A DNA stretch of 61,953 bases from an uncultured Pelagibacteraceae bacterium (GTDB lineage Bacteria; Pseudomonadota; Alphaproteobacteria; Pelagibacterales; AG-422-B15), in contig CACIRX010000006.1 of NCBI GenBank assembly GCA_902589175.1, forward strand, positions 1 through 61,953. The letters run 5' to 3'. The notes under the pieces are model-generated. The model was not told the DNA's origin and ran no database searches. It was given only the letters and a program-made list of their open reading frames with translations. Within the stretch, counting starts at the first letter, position 1. Every line of letters starts with the position of its first letter. The position numbers were made by a program, and so were the translations under genes. Shown here in pieces: positions 26,531 to 35,465 of the stretch.

Positions 26531-27601
26531 CTAGTTTTTTAGAATAAAATCATTTATTAAGTTTGCTAGTTCAGGACCAGCCTCTTCTTGGCAGAAATGT
26601 CCAACTCCTTCCAAGGTAACAACAGTCGGGTTCGGTATCCTAGTCAAAAAATCTTCCTTCATAGTTAATGTTATTCGTTCATTACCTCCAAAAGCCACAA
26701 GAAAAGGTTTATCCCATTTTTCATAAACATCTTTCCAGTATTTCTCATTCTCGGATAATTGTGTTGGTATAAAATAAGCCATGACATGAGCTCCTGCTTT
26801 ATATTGACCTGAAGGATACGGAGCCTCATAAGCTCTGATTTGCTCATCAGATAGCTCTAAACGCCCGAAGGTAGAAATAATTCCTGATACATCCATATCA
26901 TCCGAGTAATACGAATGTGCAATCCATTTTGAAAACATTCTCATACCTTCAAGTGGTGATGGCTCTTCCAACATTAGTGCTTTATCGGCGGCTGTCTTAA
27001 GTTCCTCAAAAGTGACCTCCCCATTCCACCAGACCATAAATTTTACAAAATTCTCAAATAGCCATGCAGTTATTCCATCTCTAGCAGCCATGCCTGTATT
27101 TGAAACAACAACTCTTGCAAAACGATTAGGCATCTCAGCTACAACCCGAAGTCCGATCATGCCTCCCCAATCTTGTCCAAAGAATGTAGCTTCTCTTAAA
27201 TCAAGTTGCACCACCAAAGCCTTCATAGTGTTGATATGAAACTCATAACTATAGTCATATTTAGATATAAATTTATCTGACTTTCCAAATCCTACTAAGT
27301 CAGGAACAATGACTCTATGACCTGCGTCAGTTAATACCGGTATCATTGTTCGAAATAGATAACTCCAAGTTGGTAAGCCATGAAGAAGAAAAATTGGATC
27401 ACCATCTTTAGGTCCTTCATCGAGATAGTGAATTCTTAGACCGTCAATTTCAATATAATTTGGCTCAAATGGATAATCTTCTAGATTTTCAAATTGTGTA
27501 TCGGGCGTTCTCAAAATACCAGGTGAAACTTCATATGCATGAATGAAACTTATTGCATTAAAAAAAAATAAAAAAATAAGAATGCTTATTTTTGCCAACA
27601 T
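26531..27601 (-). CDS. Exported alpha/beta hydrolase, haloalkane dehalogenase-like
   Basis: Residues 1-22 are a signal peptide (MLAKISILIF start, cleavage near IHA), so the 356-residue enzyme should be periplasmic. The fold is that of haloalkane dehalogenases of subfamily I: HGLPTWSYLFR near 74-84 with the oxyanion loop, the nucleophile D144 followed by W145 in GQDWGGMIG, and H335 in EGVGHFCQEE. The triad acid should sit after strand 7, where relatives have Asp; here the aligned position in AFGGNERIT appears to be E308. This change and the lack of a proven halide-binding second Trp leave open dehalogenase, epoxide hydrolase or esterase activity. It has its own upstream gap of 41 bases. Confidence 0.78.
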   Translation of the reverse strand: MLAKISILIFLFFFNAISFIHAYEVSPGILRTPDTQFENLEDYPFEPNYIEIDGLRIHYLDEGPKDGDPIFLLHGLPTWSYLFRTMIPVLTDAGHRVIVPDLVGFGKSDKFISKYDYSYEFHINTMKALVVQLDLREATFFGQDWGGMIGLRVVAEMPNRFARVVVSNTGMAARDGITAWLFENFVKFMVWWNGEVTFEELKTAADKALMLEEPSPLEGMRMFSKWIAHSYYSDDMDVSGIISTFGRLELSDEQIRAYEAPYPSGQYKAGAHVMAYFIPTQLSENEKYWKDVYEKWDKPFLVAFGGNERITLTMKEDFLTRIPNPTVVTLEGVGHFCQEEAGPELANLINDFILKN

Positions 27602-27642
27602 TTAAACAAAGATAATATGCTGTCAGTTTTTGTGTCAATAAA

Positions 27643-29466
27643 TTATTCTACAGTAACAGACTTAGCAAGATTTCTTGGCTGATCGACATCATTGCCAAGC
27701 TCAACTGCTGTGTAATACGCAAGCATATGAATGGGAACTGAATAAACAATTGCTTCAATTGATTTGGGACATTTTGGTAAACGAAAAACTTCCCAAATAT
27801 TTTCAGAGTTTGACTCCAATGTTTCATCGTCTGTTATCATTAGTATTTTACCTCCACGAGCAATAACTTCTTGTATGTTTGAAATTGTTTTATGAAATAG
27901 CGGACCTGGTGGAACAATACAGACAACTGGCAAATCTTTTTCTATTAAAGCAAGTGGACCATGTTTCATTTCACCTGCAGGATATCCCTCTGCGTGAATA
28001 TATGATATTTCTTTAAACTTTAATGCTCCTTCCAGTGCCAATGGAAACGCAGTACCACGGCCAAGATACATTACACCCTTAGCATTTATAATTGCTTTTG
28101 CCGTGTCTTTTAGTGAATAAGATCTCTCAATTGCTTTTTCAAGCAATAGAGGTGCTTGCATAATCTCATTGCATAATTTTGTATTTTCCTCAATAGACAT
28201 GAATTTTTTTTCTGATGCTAAATGAATTGATAAAGATAAAAGTGCTGATAATTGAGCGGTAAACGCTTTCGTTGACGCAACCCCTATTTCTGCTCCTGCT
28301 TTAGTATAAATACAGTGATCACTATCTCTTGCTATTGAGCTATTTTTAACGTTTACAATACTCAATGTCTGAATTTTTTGCTTTCTACAATAATCTAATG
28401 CAGCTTTAGTATCGGCGGTTTCACCAGATTGAGAGACAAATATACATAATGCATTTAGATCAATTACTGGATCACGATAACGAAACTCTGATGCCATATC
28501 GCATTCAACTGGTGTCCTTGCATATTGTTCAAAATAATATTTTCCCACCAAACACGAGTAATAAGCTGTTCCGCAAGCAATCAGATAAATCTTTGAAATT
28601 TTATCAAAATTTAAATTAATATTTGAAATTGCGATTGTACCCTTATCGTAATCTACAAATTGTCGAAATGTTTCACCTACTGCATGAGGGTGCTCATGTA
28701 TTTCTTTCTCCATAAAATGATTATAAGGACCTTTTGAAACTTCTGACTCGTTTATTCCTATTTCAACAAATTCTCTATTCGCTCTTTCACCCTCCAAGTT
28801 ATAAATTTCTATACTTTCTTTGTTTAATACTGTTATATCCCCATCTTCCAAGTAACACACTTTATTGGCTACTGAACTTAATGCAATTGAGTCAGATCCT
28901 ATTGAATTGCCAACTCCATTTGTACCTGCAACAAGTGGGCTTCCGTTCTTAGCTCCATAAATAGTGTCTTCACTGTCACTAAAAATAATTGCTAGTGCAT
29001 ATGATCCCTCAAGAGAAGAAATTGTCTTTTGAACACTCTCAAGATGGCTCAGACCTTCCTTTAGATAAAACGTTAATAATGCAGTGATTACTTCAGAGTC
29101 AGTGTCAGATTCAAAATGGTAATCTTTAACCTCCTTTAATTTTTTTAATTCTGCAGCATTTTCAATTATTCCATTATGTACAAGCGATACCGAGGTTGAT
29201 GAATGGGGGTGAGCATTTTTATCAGAAGGTTCCCCATGAGTAGCCCAACGAGTATGACCTATTCCCGTATTGCCATCAAATTGATCTTTCTGAAGAGCGT
29301 AAATCAAATTATCAAGCTTGCCTTTTACTTTTCTTTGATTGATCTTATTGGCAGTATTTATTGCAATGCCAGCAGAGTCGTAACCACGATATTCTAATTT
29401 CCTTAATGCATTTATAATGTTCGAGGACACATTCTCTTTAGAAGCTATACCAATGATACCGCACAT
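27643..29466 (-). CDS. glmS: Glutamine-fructose-6-phosphate aminotransferase (isomerizing)
   Basis: Makes glucosamine 6-phosphate from fructose 6-phosphate and glutamine for peptidoglycan and lipopolysaccharide. The 607-residue protein begins MCGIIGIA with the N-terminal nucleophile C2. GHTRWATHGEPSDKNAHPH and NGIIEN complete the glutaminase domain. Two SIS sugar-isomerase domains follow, with CGTAYYSCLVG, SQSGETADT and the closing LAKSVTVE tail. It overlaps the glmU stop by one base, so glmU and glmS form one unit covering consecutive parts of UDP-GlcNAc supply. No glmS ribozyme or small-RNA target is visible, nor is there room for one. Confidence 0.97.
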   Translation of the reverse strand: MCGIIGIASKENVSSNIINALRKLEYRGYDSAGIAINTANKINQRKVKGKLDNLIYALQKDQFDGNTGIGHTRWATHGEPSDKNAHPHSSTSVSLVHNGIIENAAELKKLKEVKDYHFESDTDSEVITALLTFYLKEGLSHLESVQKTISSLEGSYALAIIFSDSEDTIYGAKNGSPLVAGTNGVGNSIGSDSIALSSVANKVCYLEDGDITVLNKESIEIYNLEGERANREFVEIGINESEVSKGPYNHFMEKEIHEHPHAVGETFRQFVDYDKGTIAISNINLNFDKISKIYLIACGTAYYSCLVGKYYFEQYARTPVECDMASEFRYRDPVIDLNALCIFVSQSGETADTKAALDYCRKQKIQTLSIVNVKNSSIARDSDHCIYTKAGAEIGVASTKAFTAQLSALLSLSIHLASEKKFMSIEENTKLCNEIMQAPLLLEKAIERSYSLKDTAKAIINAKGVMYLGRGTAFPLALEGALKFKEISYIHAEGYPAGEMKHGPLALIEKDLPVVCIVPPGPLFHKTISNIQEVIARGGKILMITDDETLESNSENIWEVFRLPKCPKSIEAIVYSVPIHMLAYYTAVELGNDVDQPRNLAKSVTVE

Positions 29467-30767
29467 TACTTTTTCCCTTTTTTATTTGACCAATTTTTTA
29501 CCATCTTTTGAGATGATCTTTCAACCGCAAGACTGTTCTCAACTACATGTTTAGTTATAGTTGAACCAGAACCAATATATGCATTCTTTCCTACAATTAA
29601 CGGGGCTACTAAAGATGAGTTTGAGCCTATAAATGCTTTATCTTTGATAACTGTTTTAAATTTTGAGGTACCATCGTAATTGCAAGTAATAGTGCCAGCT
29701 CCCACATTAACTTTTTTACCTATTTCTGTGTCACCTATATATGACAAATGATTAACTTTTGACCCCTTATCTATTTTTGAATTTTTGATCTCTACAAAAT
29801 TACCAACCTTAGCATTATCAGATATTTTTGTGGCTGGTCTTATTCTTGCATAAGGTCCAATACTGACCTCATTTCCGATTTTACAATCTTCAATATGACT
29901 GAATGCGTGAATTTCAGTATTATTGCCAATAACGACGTTTTTGCCGATGATCACAAATGGATGAATTGTAACGTCTTTTCCAATTTTAGTATCTTTGGAT
30001 AAATAAACAGTATCAGGATCTCTCATGGTCACTCCTGCAGTAAGGTGCTTGGATCTCAATTCATTTTGGATTACTTTTTCAGCCATCGCTAAATCATTTT
30101 TGTCATTTACGCCCATAACTTCTGTCTCAGATGTTTCTATCGGATTAACTTTTACACCTTTTCTAAATGCCAGATTAAATATATCAGTTAAATAAAATTC
30201 TTTCTTCTTATTATTATTATTTAATTTAGGCAACAAAGAGCCTAATAGCTTTGTCTCGATAGCAAAGACTCCTGAATTGCATAAGTAGTAATTTTCGTTT
30301 TTCTTTAGCTCTTTTTGCTCAACCACTTGACTGATCAAGCCATCTGTACCTAATATAACTTTACCGTAGTTATTTCTTTCTTCTTTATTGAAACATAATA
30401 AGTTAACTTTATTGGTCTTGATTTTTGAGACATTAAGAATGGTTTTATATTTTATAAGAGGGACGTCGCCATAAAGAACTAGAGTAACTGAATCTTTTTT
30501 AAGACTTTTTATAGCAGACTTTATTGCATCGCCTGTACCATTCTGTTTTTTTTGAATAACAATATTTAAATTGTTATAGTTTTTAAAATTGTCTTTAATT
30601 TGGTTGTTTACAACAAGATGAATTCTTTTTGGCTTCAATCTATTTGATGCTTCAATCACATAATCAATTATTTGCTTACCACCCAATTCGTGAAGTATTT
30701 TGGGTTTGTTTGATTTCATCCTTGTGCCTTTACCTGCGGCAAGTATTATAATCTCTAAATTTTTCAT
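29466..30767 (-). CDS. glmU: Bifunctional GlcNAc-1-P uridyltransferase / GlcN-1-P acetyltransferase
   Basis: Two-domain enzyme for the last steps to UDP-N-acetylglucosamine. Residues 1 to about 225 are the pyrophosphorylase, with LAAGKGTRMKSNKPK at 11-25 and LYGDVPL. From about 245 a left-handed beta-helix of hexapeptide repeats forms the acetyltransferase, with GAGTITCNYDGTSKFKT and the IGSNSSLVAPL coil. The 433 residues are slightly shorter than in E. coli. A lineage-specific NNNNKKK insert near residue 185 comes from an AAT-rich stretch. The gene overlaps glmS by one base and is divergent from gph, with 70 bases between the starts. Confidence 0.96.
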   Translation of the reverse strand: MKNLEIIILAAGKGTRMKSNKPKILHELGGKQIIDYVIEASNRLKPKRIHLVVNNQIKDNFKNYNNLNIVIQKKQNGTGDAIKSAIKSLKKDSVTLVLYGDVPLIKYKTILNVSKIKTNKVNLLCFNKEERNNYGKVILGTDGLISQVVEQKELKKNENYYLCNSGVFAIETKLLGSLLPKLNNNNKKKEFYLTDIFNLAFRKGVKVNPIETSETEVMGVNDKNDLAMAEKVIQNELRSKHLTAGVTMRDPDTVYLSKDTKIGKDVTIHPFVIIGKNVVIGNNTEIHAFSHIEDCKIGNEVSIGPYARIRPATKISDNAKVGNFVEIKNSKIDKGSKVNHLSYIGDTEIGKKVNVGAGTITCNYDGTSKFKTVIKDKAFIGSNSSLVAPLIVGKNAYIGSGSTITKHVVENSLAVERSSQKMVKNWSNKKGKK

Positions 30768-30837
30768 TGAATTTTTTTTGGAAAATAACCAATATGCCTT
30801 TAATTGTATCGTAAAATTTTATTTCAGAGATTTACTC

Positions 30838-31509
30838 ATGAAAATGAATTTAAAAAATAAGAAACTCTTCATATTTGACCTGGATGGAACTCTAGTTGAT
30901 ACAGCTCCAGATTTTAAGAACTCACTGAATTATATGCTTTCAGAGCTGAATGAACCACTAGTCACATTGGAGGAAATAAGGAATTTAGTTGGTTATGGAG
31001 CTCGAGAATTAATAAGAAGAACTGTGGTAACAAAAAATATTTCTCATGATGATAATAAACTTAATGAGATGTTAAAAATATTTCTGCTTCACTATACTCA
31101 CAATATTGATGACGATAGTGTATTATTTGAAAATGTTGAAACGGTATTAAAGCTCATAAAATCTAAAAAATTAAAGTTGGCAGTTTGTACAAATAAAATG
31201 GAAAAGCTCAGCAATATGTTATTAGAAAAACTTGGAGTCTTGCATTACTTTGACTATCTAGTTGGTGGAGATACGTTTGCAAAAAGTAAGCCTGACCCAT
31301 TTCCATTGATTGAAATATGTAAAAAATTAGATGTAAGTGAAAATGAGTCAATAATGATTGGAGATAGTGCAACAGACTTAAATGCTGGTCATAATGCAAA
31401 TATGCCAGTTGTTTTGGTGGGTTATGGATATACTGATAATAAAAATATTTACAATGATGCTGATTTAGTTATAAACAATTTTTCTCAATTAACGGAATTA
31501 ATCGAATAG
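30838..31509 (+). CDS. gph: Phosphoglycolate phosphatase-like HAD hydrolase
   Basis: A 223-residue HAD-superfamily phosphatase. Motif I is FDLDGTLVDT near 11-20, motif II is the CTNKMEKL threonine, motif III is the Lys of KSKPDPFPL, and motif IV is MIGDSATDLNAG. The cap of about 60 residues after motif I fits the Gph group, which removes 2-phosphoglycolate made in DNA repair; other small phosphorylated substrates are possible. The start is placed at the ATG of 30838 (MKMNLKNKK), because the frame stays open upstream to 30700 but that would overlap the divergent glmU gene and add residues foreign to the family. The SDR gene follows after 9 bases. Confidence 0.85.
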   Translation: MKMNLKNKKLFIFDLDGTLVDTAPDFKNSLNYMLSELNEPLVTLEEIRNLVGYGARELIRRTVVTKNISHDDNKLNEMLKIFLLHYTHNIDDDSVLFENVETVLKLIKSKKLKLAVCTNKMEKLSNMLLEKLGVLHYFDYLVGGDTFAKSKPDPFPLIEICKKLDVSENESIMIGDSATDLNAGHNANMPVVLVGYGYTDNKNIYNDADLVINNFSQLTELIE

Positions 31510-31518
31510 GAGTTATAC

Positions 31519-32421
31519 ATGACAATTAGTTTTAACGATAAAGTTGCAATAGTCACAGGCGCAGGTGGTGGTCTTGGAAGATGTCACGCATTAGAATTTG
31601 CAAAAAGAGGAGCTAAAGTTGTCGTAAATGACTTAGGTGGTTCTGTTGATGGTACTGGTGGATCAAGTGAAGCTGCTGATAAAGTAGTTGATGAAATAAA
31701 AGCCATGGGCGGTGAGGCAATTTCTAACGGATCAAGTGTAACTGACAAAGCAGGAGTGAAAAAATTAGTTGATGATACAATGGCTGCCTTTGGCCGTATT
31801 GATATTTTAGTTAATAATGCAGGTGTTCTTAGAGATAAATCGTTTGCAAAAGTAACTCTTGATGATTTTGAGTTTGTAGTGAATGTACATATGATGGGTT
31901 CTGTCTATTGTACAAAAGCGGTTTGGCCAATTATGACAGAACAAAACTATGGAAGAATAATCATGACTTCTTCATCTTCTGGTGTGTTTGGAAATTTTGG
32001 ACAATCAAATTATGGTGCAGCTAAAATGGGAGTTGTTGGGCTGATGAATACTCTTAAAATTGAAGGAATGAAATATAACATTAGAGTAAATTCCTTAATT
32101 CCTGTGGCAGCGACACGAATGACAGAAAATTTAGGAATGCCAGATGCAGTTTTTGATAGTTTGAAACCAGAAACTGTTTCACCTGCAGTCATGTTTATGG
32201 CATCAGAAGATGCGCCGAATGGTGCGATGATATCAGCCGGTGCTGGTGTATTTGCTTCTGCGGAAATAGTTCATTCACAAGGTGTTGCTCTTAAAGGCGA
32301 TGAGCTTAATGCGGATATGTTAGCTGAAAAGTGGACTGAAGCATCTAATATGGATGGTGGTAAGGCGCTTAAAACAGGTGCAGAGCATACCGCTCACATA
32401 TTTAAAAAACTGGCTGAATAA
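31519..32421 (+). CDS. Short-chain dehydrogenase (peroxisomal-type 3-hydroxyacyl-CoA dehydrogenase-like)
   Basis: The 300-residue protein is an SDR with the glycine motif VTGAGGGLGRCHALEFAKRGA near 13-33, NDLGG..DG for cofactor binding, NNAGVLRDKSF, and the catalytic Ser of MTSSSS with Tyr and Lys of SNYGAAKMG. The combination VVNDLGG, DGTGGSSEAAD and NNAGVLRDKSF is diagnostic of the HSD17B4/MFE-2 dehydrogenase group, which acts on 3-hydroxyacyl-CoA. The extra C-terminal part (after about 240) is the linker region of that group. An AGGAG precedes the ATG. It is convergent with an acyl-CoA dehydrogenase pair 7 bases away, which fits a beta-oxidation-like role. Confidence 0.88.
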   Translation: MTISFNDKVAIVTGAGGGLGRCHALEFAKRGAKVVVNDLGGSVDGTGGSSEAADKVVDEIKAMGGEAISNGSSVTDKAGVKKLVDDTMAAFGRIDILVNNAGVLRDKSFAKVTLDDFEFVVNVHMMGSVYCTKAVWPIMTEQNYGRIIMTSSSSGVFGNFGQSNYGAAKMGVVGLMNTLKIEGMKYNIRVNSLIPVAATRMTENLGMPDAVFDSLKPETVSPAVMFMASEDAPNGAMISAGAGVFASAEIVHSQGVALKGDELNADMLAEKWTEASNMDGGKALKTGAEHTAHIFKKLAE

Positions 32422-32428
32422 AATATAT

Positions 32429-33607
32429 TTAAGTAACGCTAACTGAAATAGCTTCGTCAGATGATGAAATGCCTGATTGAGTAAGTGTCATATATCTTTT
32501 CATATGATAATCAGTATTTCCAAATAATACTCCAATCATTGTCGCCCTTTTAAAATAGTGACTTACCATATACTCATCAACAACACCCATTCCGCCATGC
32601 AATTGAATAGCGCTTTCGCCTACAAACTTTATTGCTTTACCTATACGCGCTTTGGCGGCTGACACGACTTTTTTTCTTTCATCTGAACTACTCAAATCCG
32701 CTGTCACTGCCATGTAAAGAATTGACTTAGCCTGTTCATACTCAATCATCATATCCACAAGACGGTGCTGTATAACCTGATTTTTAGCAATTGACTGTCC
32801 GAATTGTTTCCGGTTTTTGCAATATTCAGTTGTAGAGTCTTTTAATACTTGCAGAATACCAACTGCTTCAGAGCATGCAGCAATAGTGCTGATATCTACA
32901 ATTTCCTCGATGGCATCGTAAGCCATGTTAACCTTTCCTAATACATTGTCTTTTGAAACTTTTAAATTCTCTATAATAACTTCAGAGGCTCTATACTCAT
33001 CTATTGTTGGATAATTTTGCAGCGTAAGTCCCTCGGACTTAGTATCAACAATAAATAATGTAATTCCAGACTCAGACCTTTGATCTCCGTCAGTTCTTGC
33101 AGAAATAATAAGGTGTGAAGCCATGCCCGCTCCAAATACCACTGACTTAAAACCATTTAATACATAGTCATCTCCATTAAGTACAGCTGACGTTTTTACA
33201 TCATTTAAATCAAATCTACTTTGTGGTTCAGCATATGCAAACGCACATCTTATATTGCCTGAGATTATTTCTGGTATAATCGAATTCTTTTGTTCCTCTG
33301 TTCCAAGTTTTGATATCAATCCTCCAGCTAATATTACAGTTGGTAAATATGGTTCAACAACCAGACCTTTTCCAAATTGTTCCATTACAATCATTAAATC
33401 AGTAGATTTTCCACCAAGTCCTCCATAAGCTTCATCAAATGGAACGCCTAAAAGACCAAGTTCAGCAAATTGTTTCCAATTTTCTGCTTTCCATCCCTCT
33501 TCTGATTTGACTATATTGCAGCGAGTGTCCCAATCATAATTATCTCTTACAAAAGAAGTAACCATGTTGTCCAGCAAGGTCTGTTCCTCGGTGTAATCAA
33601 AATTCAT
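32429..33607 (-). CDS. Acyl-CoA dehydrogenase family protein, small-subunit type (pair 1)
   Basis: A 392-residue member of the acyl-CoA dehydrogenase family, with LGVPFDEAYGGLGG near 53-66 and RKQFGQSIAKNQVIQHRLVDM in the FAD-binding C-terminal half. IQLHGGMGVVDEYMVSHYFKR comes near the end. At the place where medium-chain enzymes have the catalytic Glu (YEGT) this protein reads FGNT. It resembles PimD-like small subunits that pair with a larger partner. The gene starts 43 bases after the stop of its 400-residue neighbour, so the two probably form a heteromeric enzyme. The substrate is unknown. It is convergent with the SDR gene. Confidence 0.87.
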   Translation of the reverse strand: MNFDYTEEQTLLDNMVTSFVRDNYDWDTRCNIVKSEEGWKAENWKQFAELGLLGVPFDEAYGGLGGKSTDLMIVMEQFGKGLVVEPYLPTVILAGGLISKLGTEEQKNSIIPEIISGNIRCAFAYAEPQSRFDLNDVKTSAVLNGDDYVLNGFKSVVFGAGMASHLIISARTDGDQRSESGITLFIVDTKSEGLTLQNYPTIDEYRASEVIIENLKVSKDNVLGKVNMAYDAIEEIVDISTIAACSEAVGILQVLKDSTTEYCKNRKQFGQSIAKNQVIQHRLVDMMIEYEQAKSILYMAVTADLSSSDERKKVVSAAKARIGKAIKFVGESAIQLHGGMGVVDEYMVSHYFKRATMIGVLFGNTDYHMKRYMTLTQSGISSSDEAISVSVT

Positions 33608-33650
33608 AAAAAAGCGTTATAAGTTATGACAGTAAATATGTCAAAAGGTA

Positions 33651-34853
33651 CTAAAGTCCTAAGACCATTTTAGCTATGATATTTCTTTGAATTTCGTTAG
33701 ATCCTCCATAAATGGATGCTTTACGAAAGTTAAAATATGTTCCTGATAGGTTCGTAGCATAGTCTGGACCGACATATTCATTACTCAAAGTTGTACCAAG
33801 GTGAGGATTTGCATAATATCCAACAGCCTCCATAGCCAACTCAGTAACAGCTTGCTGAATATCTGTTCCTTTAATCTTTAGAAGAGAAGATTCTGGCCCA
33901 GGACCTTTTCCAGCAGAGTCTTTTGCAAGCGTTCTTAATTCAGTGTATTCAAGTGCTGATAATTCTAATTCTGCAGCTGCTATTTTTGCTTTGAATGCTG
34001 GATCTTGAATTAAAGGTTCGCCATATGACATTTCAGAGCTTGCAATCTGCTTAATTCTTTCGATAGCTTTTTTTGACCTTGCAACACCAGCAATTCCTGA
34101 TCTTTCGTGGGCTAATAAGAATTTTGCATATGTCCAACCCATGTTTTCTTGACCAATTAAATTTTCTACTGGAACTTTAACATTATCAAACCAAGTTTCA
34201 TTCACCTCATGCGATCCATCCATAAGCTTGATTGGTCTAATTGTTACACCAGGAGTTTTCATATCAATCAAAAGAAACGAAATGCCTTGTTGAGGTTTTT
34301 CAGCTTCGGGATTTGTTCTTACTAAACAGAATATCCAATCTGCATACTGCGCCATAGTAGTCCAAGTTTTTTGACCATTTACAATATAATAGTCCCCCTC
34401 TTTTACTGCGCTAGTCTTGAGTGAAGCTAGATCAGAACCTGAACCAGGTTCAGAATATCCCTGACACCAAAAAACTTCACCACTTAAAATTCCAGGTAAG
34501 TGTTGCGCTTTTTGCTCTTCATTTCCAAAAGTATAAATTACAGGACCAACCATATTTATTCCAAATGGCATAATATATTGACACTCAGCTTTTGCGCATT
34601 CTTGCTCGAAAATATATTTTTGTGTAGGTGTAAATTCTGCACCCCCATATTGTTTAGGCCAACTTGGTGCTGACCAACCGTTGTGCTTTCCTAAAATCTT
34701 ATGCCAAGCTGTAAGATCTTCTCTCGAGAGTTCTTTACCTAGTTTTCTTTTTGAATTGATTGAGTCTCTAAGCTCTTGTGGGTAATTTGTTTTAATAAAA
34801 TCCCTTATTTCACTTTGAAACTTTAAATCTTCATTTGAAAACGCGATGTCCAT
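33651..34853 (-). CDS. Acyl-CoA dehydrogenase family protein, large-subunit type (pair 1)
   Basis: A 400-residue acyl-CoA dehydrogenase with SAPSWPKQYGGAEFT near 76-90, FAD and substrate segments CQGYSEPGSGSDLASL near 130-145 and NGQKTWTTMAQYADW, and the C-terminal YGGSNEIQRNIIAKMVLGL. The canonical catalytic Glu of YEGT is Gly here (YGGS), so the base must come from another helix as in isovaleryl-CoA dehydrogenase, or from the partner. It resembles PimC-like large subunits. It is the first gene of pair 1 and has a 63-base upstream gap before the DUF6580-type gene. Substrates might be branched, dicarboxylic or cyclic acyl-CoAs. Confidence 0.87.
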   Translation of the reverse strand: MDIAFSNEDLKFQSEIRDFIKTNYPQELRDSINSKRKLGKELSREDLTAWHKILGKHNGWSAPSWPKQYGGAEFTPTQKYIFEQECAKAECQYIMPFGINMVGPVIYTFGNEEQKAQHLPGILSGEVFWCQGYSEPGSGSDLASLKTSAVKEGDYYIVNGQKTWTTMAQYADWIFCLVRTNPEAEKPQQGISFLLIDMKTPGVTIRPIKLMDGSHEVNETWFDNVKVPVENLIGQENMGWTYAKFLLAHERSGIAGVARSKKAIERIKQIASSEMSYGEPLIQDPAFKAKIAAAELELSALEYTELRTLAKDSAGKGPGPESSLLKIKGTDIQQAVTELAMEAVGYYANPHLGTTLSNEYVGPDYATNLSGTYFNFRKASIYGGSNEIQRNIIAKMVLGL

Positions 34854-34916
34854 AAGAATCTCCTAAAAGTATTTGTAAAATATATAATGTCTAAAAATTG
34901 AGTTTTCAACAAACTT

Positions 34917-35441
34917 TTAGGCGCTTTTTGGCCTAAAATTTATATATTTTTCAGCCAAAAGATAGGCTCCAAATGCAGCTATTCCATAAATTGCACTTGA
35001 TAATATGGTATTCTGCAAAAATGGCAGGGCCATTATATAGCATGTTATTAAACCGTTAAAATCTAACGCGTACATTCCGGAGCCATACCATACCGCAAAA
35101 TTAGTAATCAAGTAGAAAGATAGGACGCCTCCACTTATTCCAATAACACCATTCAAAATACTCAGCTTATTTTGAATAAATGTTCCAAATAATACACAAA
35201 TACTGAGAGCAAAATAAACAACAAATATGCTTGAATGAAACCCAATAAATAAATCGCTCAGTATCATTGCAGATAATGTAATAATATATGCGAAAATCTT
35301 TTTGTCTAATACAGCTCCTGCAAAAAATCCCATAGCAAGAATTGGTGTAAAGTTTGGTGGATGGGGTAACAACCTGCTTAAAGCTAAAATTAAAATAATT
35401 GAAATACCAAATAGTAAATTTTTATTTATTTTCATTTTCAT
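34917..35441 (-). CDS. DUF6580-type multispanning membrane protein, candidate vitamin B12 transporter component
   Basis: A small (174-residue) integral membrane protein with about five or six helices. After the first helix comes the recognisable block RLLPHPPNFTPILAMGFFAGA, then LSDLFIGFH, which I associate with the DUF6580 family, proteins resembling the substrate-binding S components of ECF transporters. It lies 18-24 bases downstream of the TonB receptor, both under one cobalamin riboswitch, so it is a good candidate for moving B12 or a precursor across the inner membrane. The start is ambiguous: ATGAAA is repeated so that ATGs occur at 35447, 35441 and 35435; the AAGG touching the first ATG is best spaced for 35441. 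Function is inference from context. Confidence 0.7.
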   Translation of the reverse strand: MKMKINKNLLFGISIILILALSRLLPHPPNFTPILAMGFFAGAVLDKKIFAYIITLSAMILSDLFIGFHSSIFVVYFALSICVLFGTFIQNKLSILNGVIGISGGVLSFYLITNFAVWYGSGMYALDFNGLITCYIMALPFLQNTILSSAIYGIAAFGAYLLAEKYINFRPKSA

Positions 35442-35465
35442 TTTCATCCTTATATATCTAATAAA

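Noticed and set aside
30700-30837. Upstream extension of the gph frame
   Set aside because: It overlaps the divergent glmU coding region and encodes residues foreign to HAD phosphatases; the ATG at 30838 begins the usual fold.
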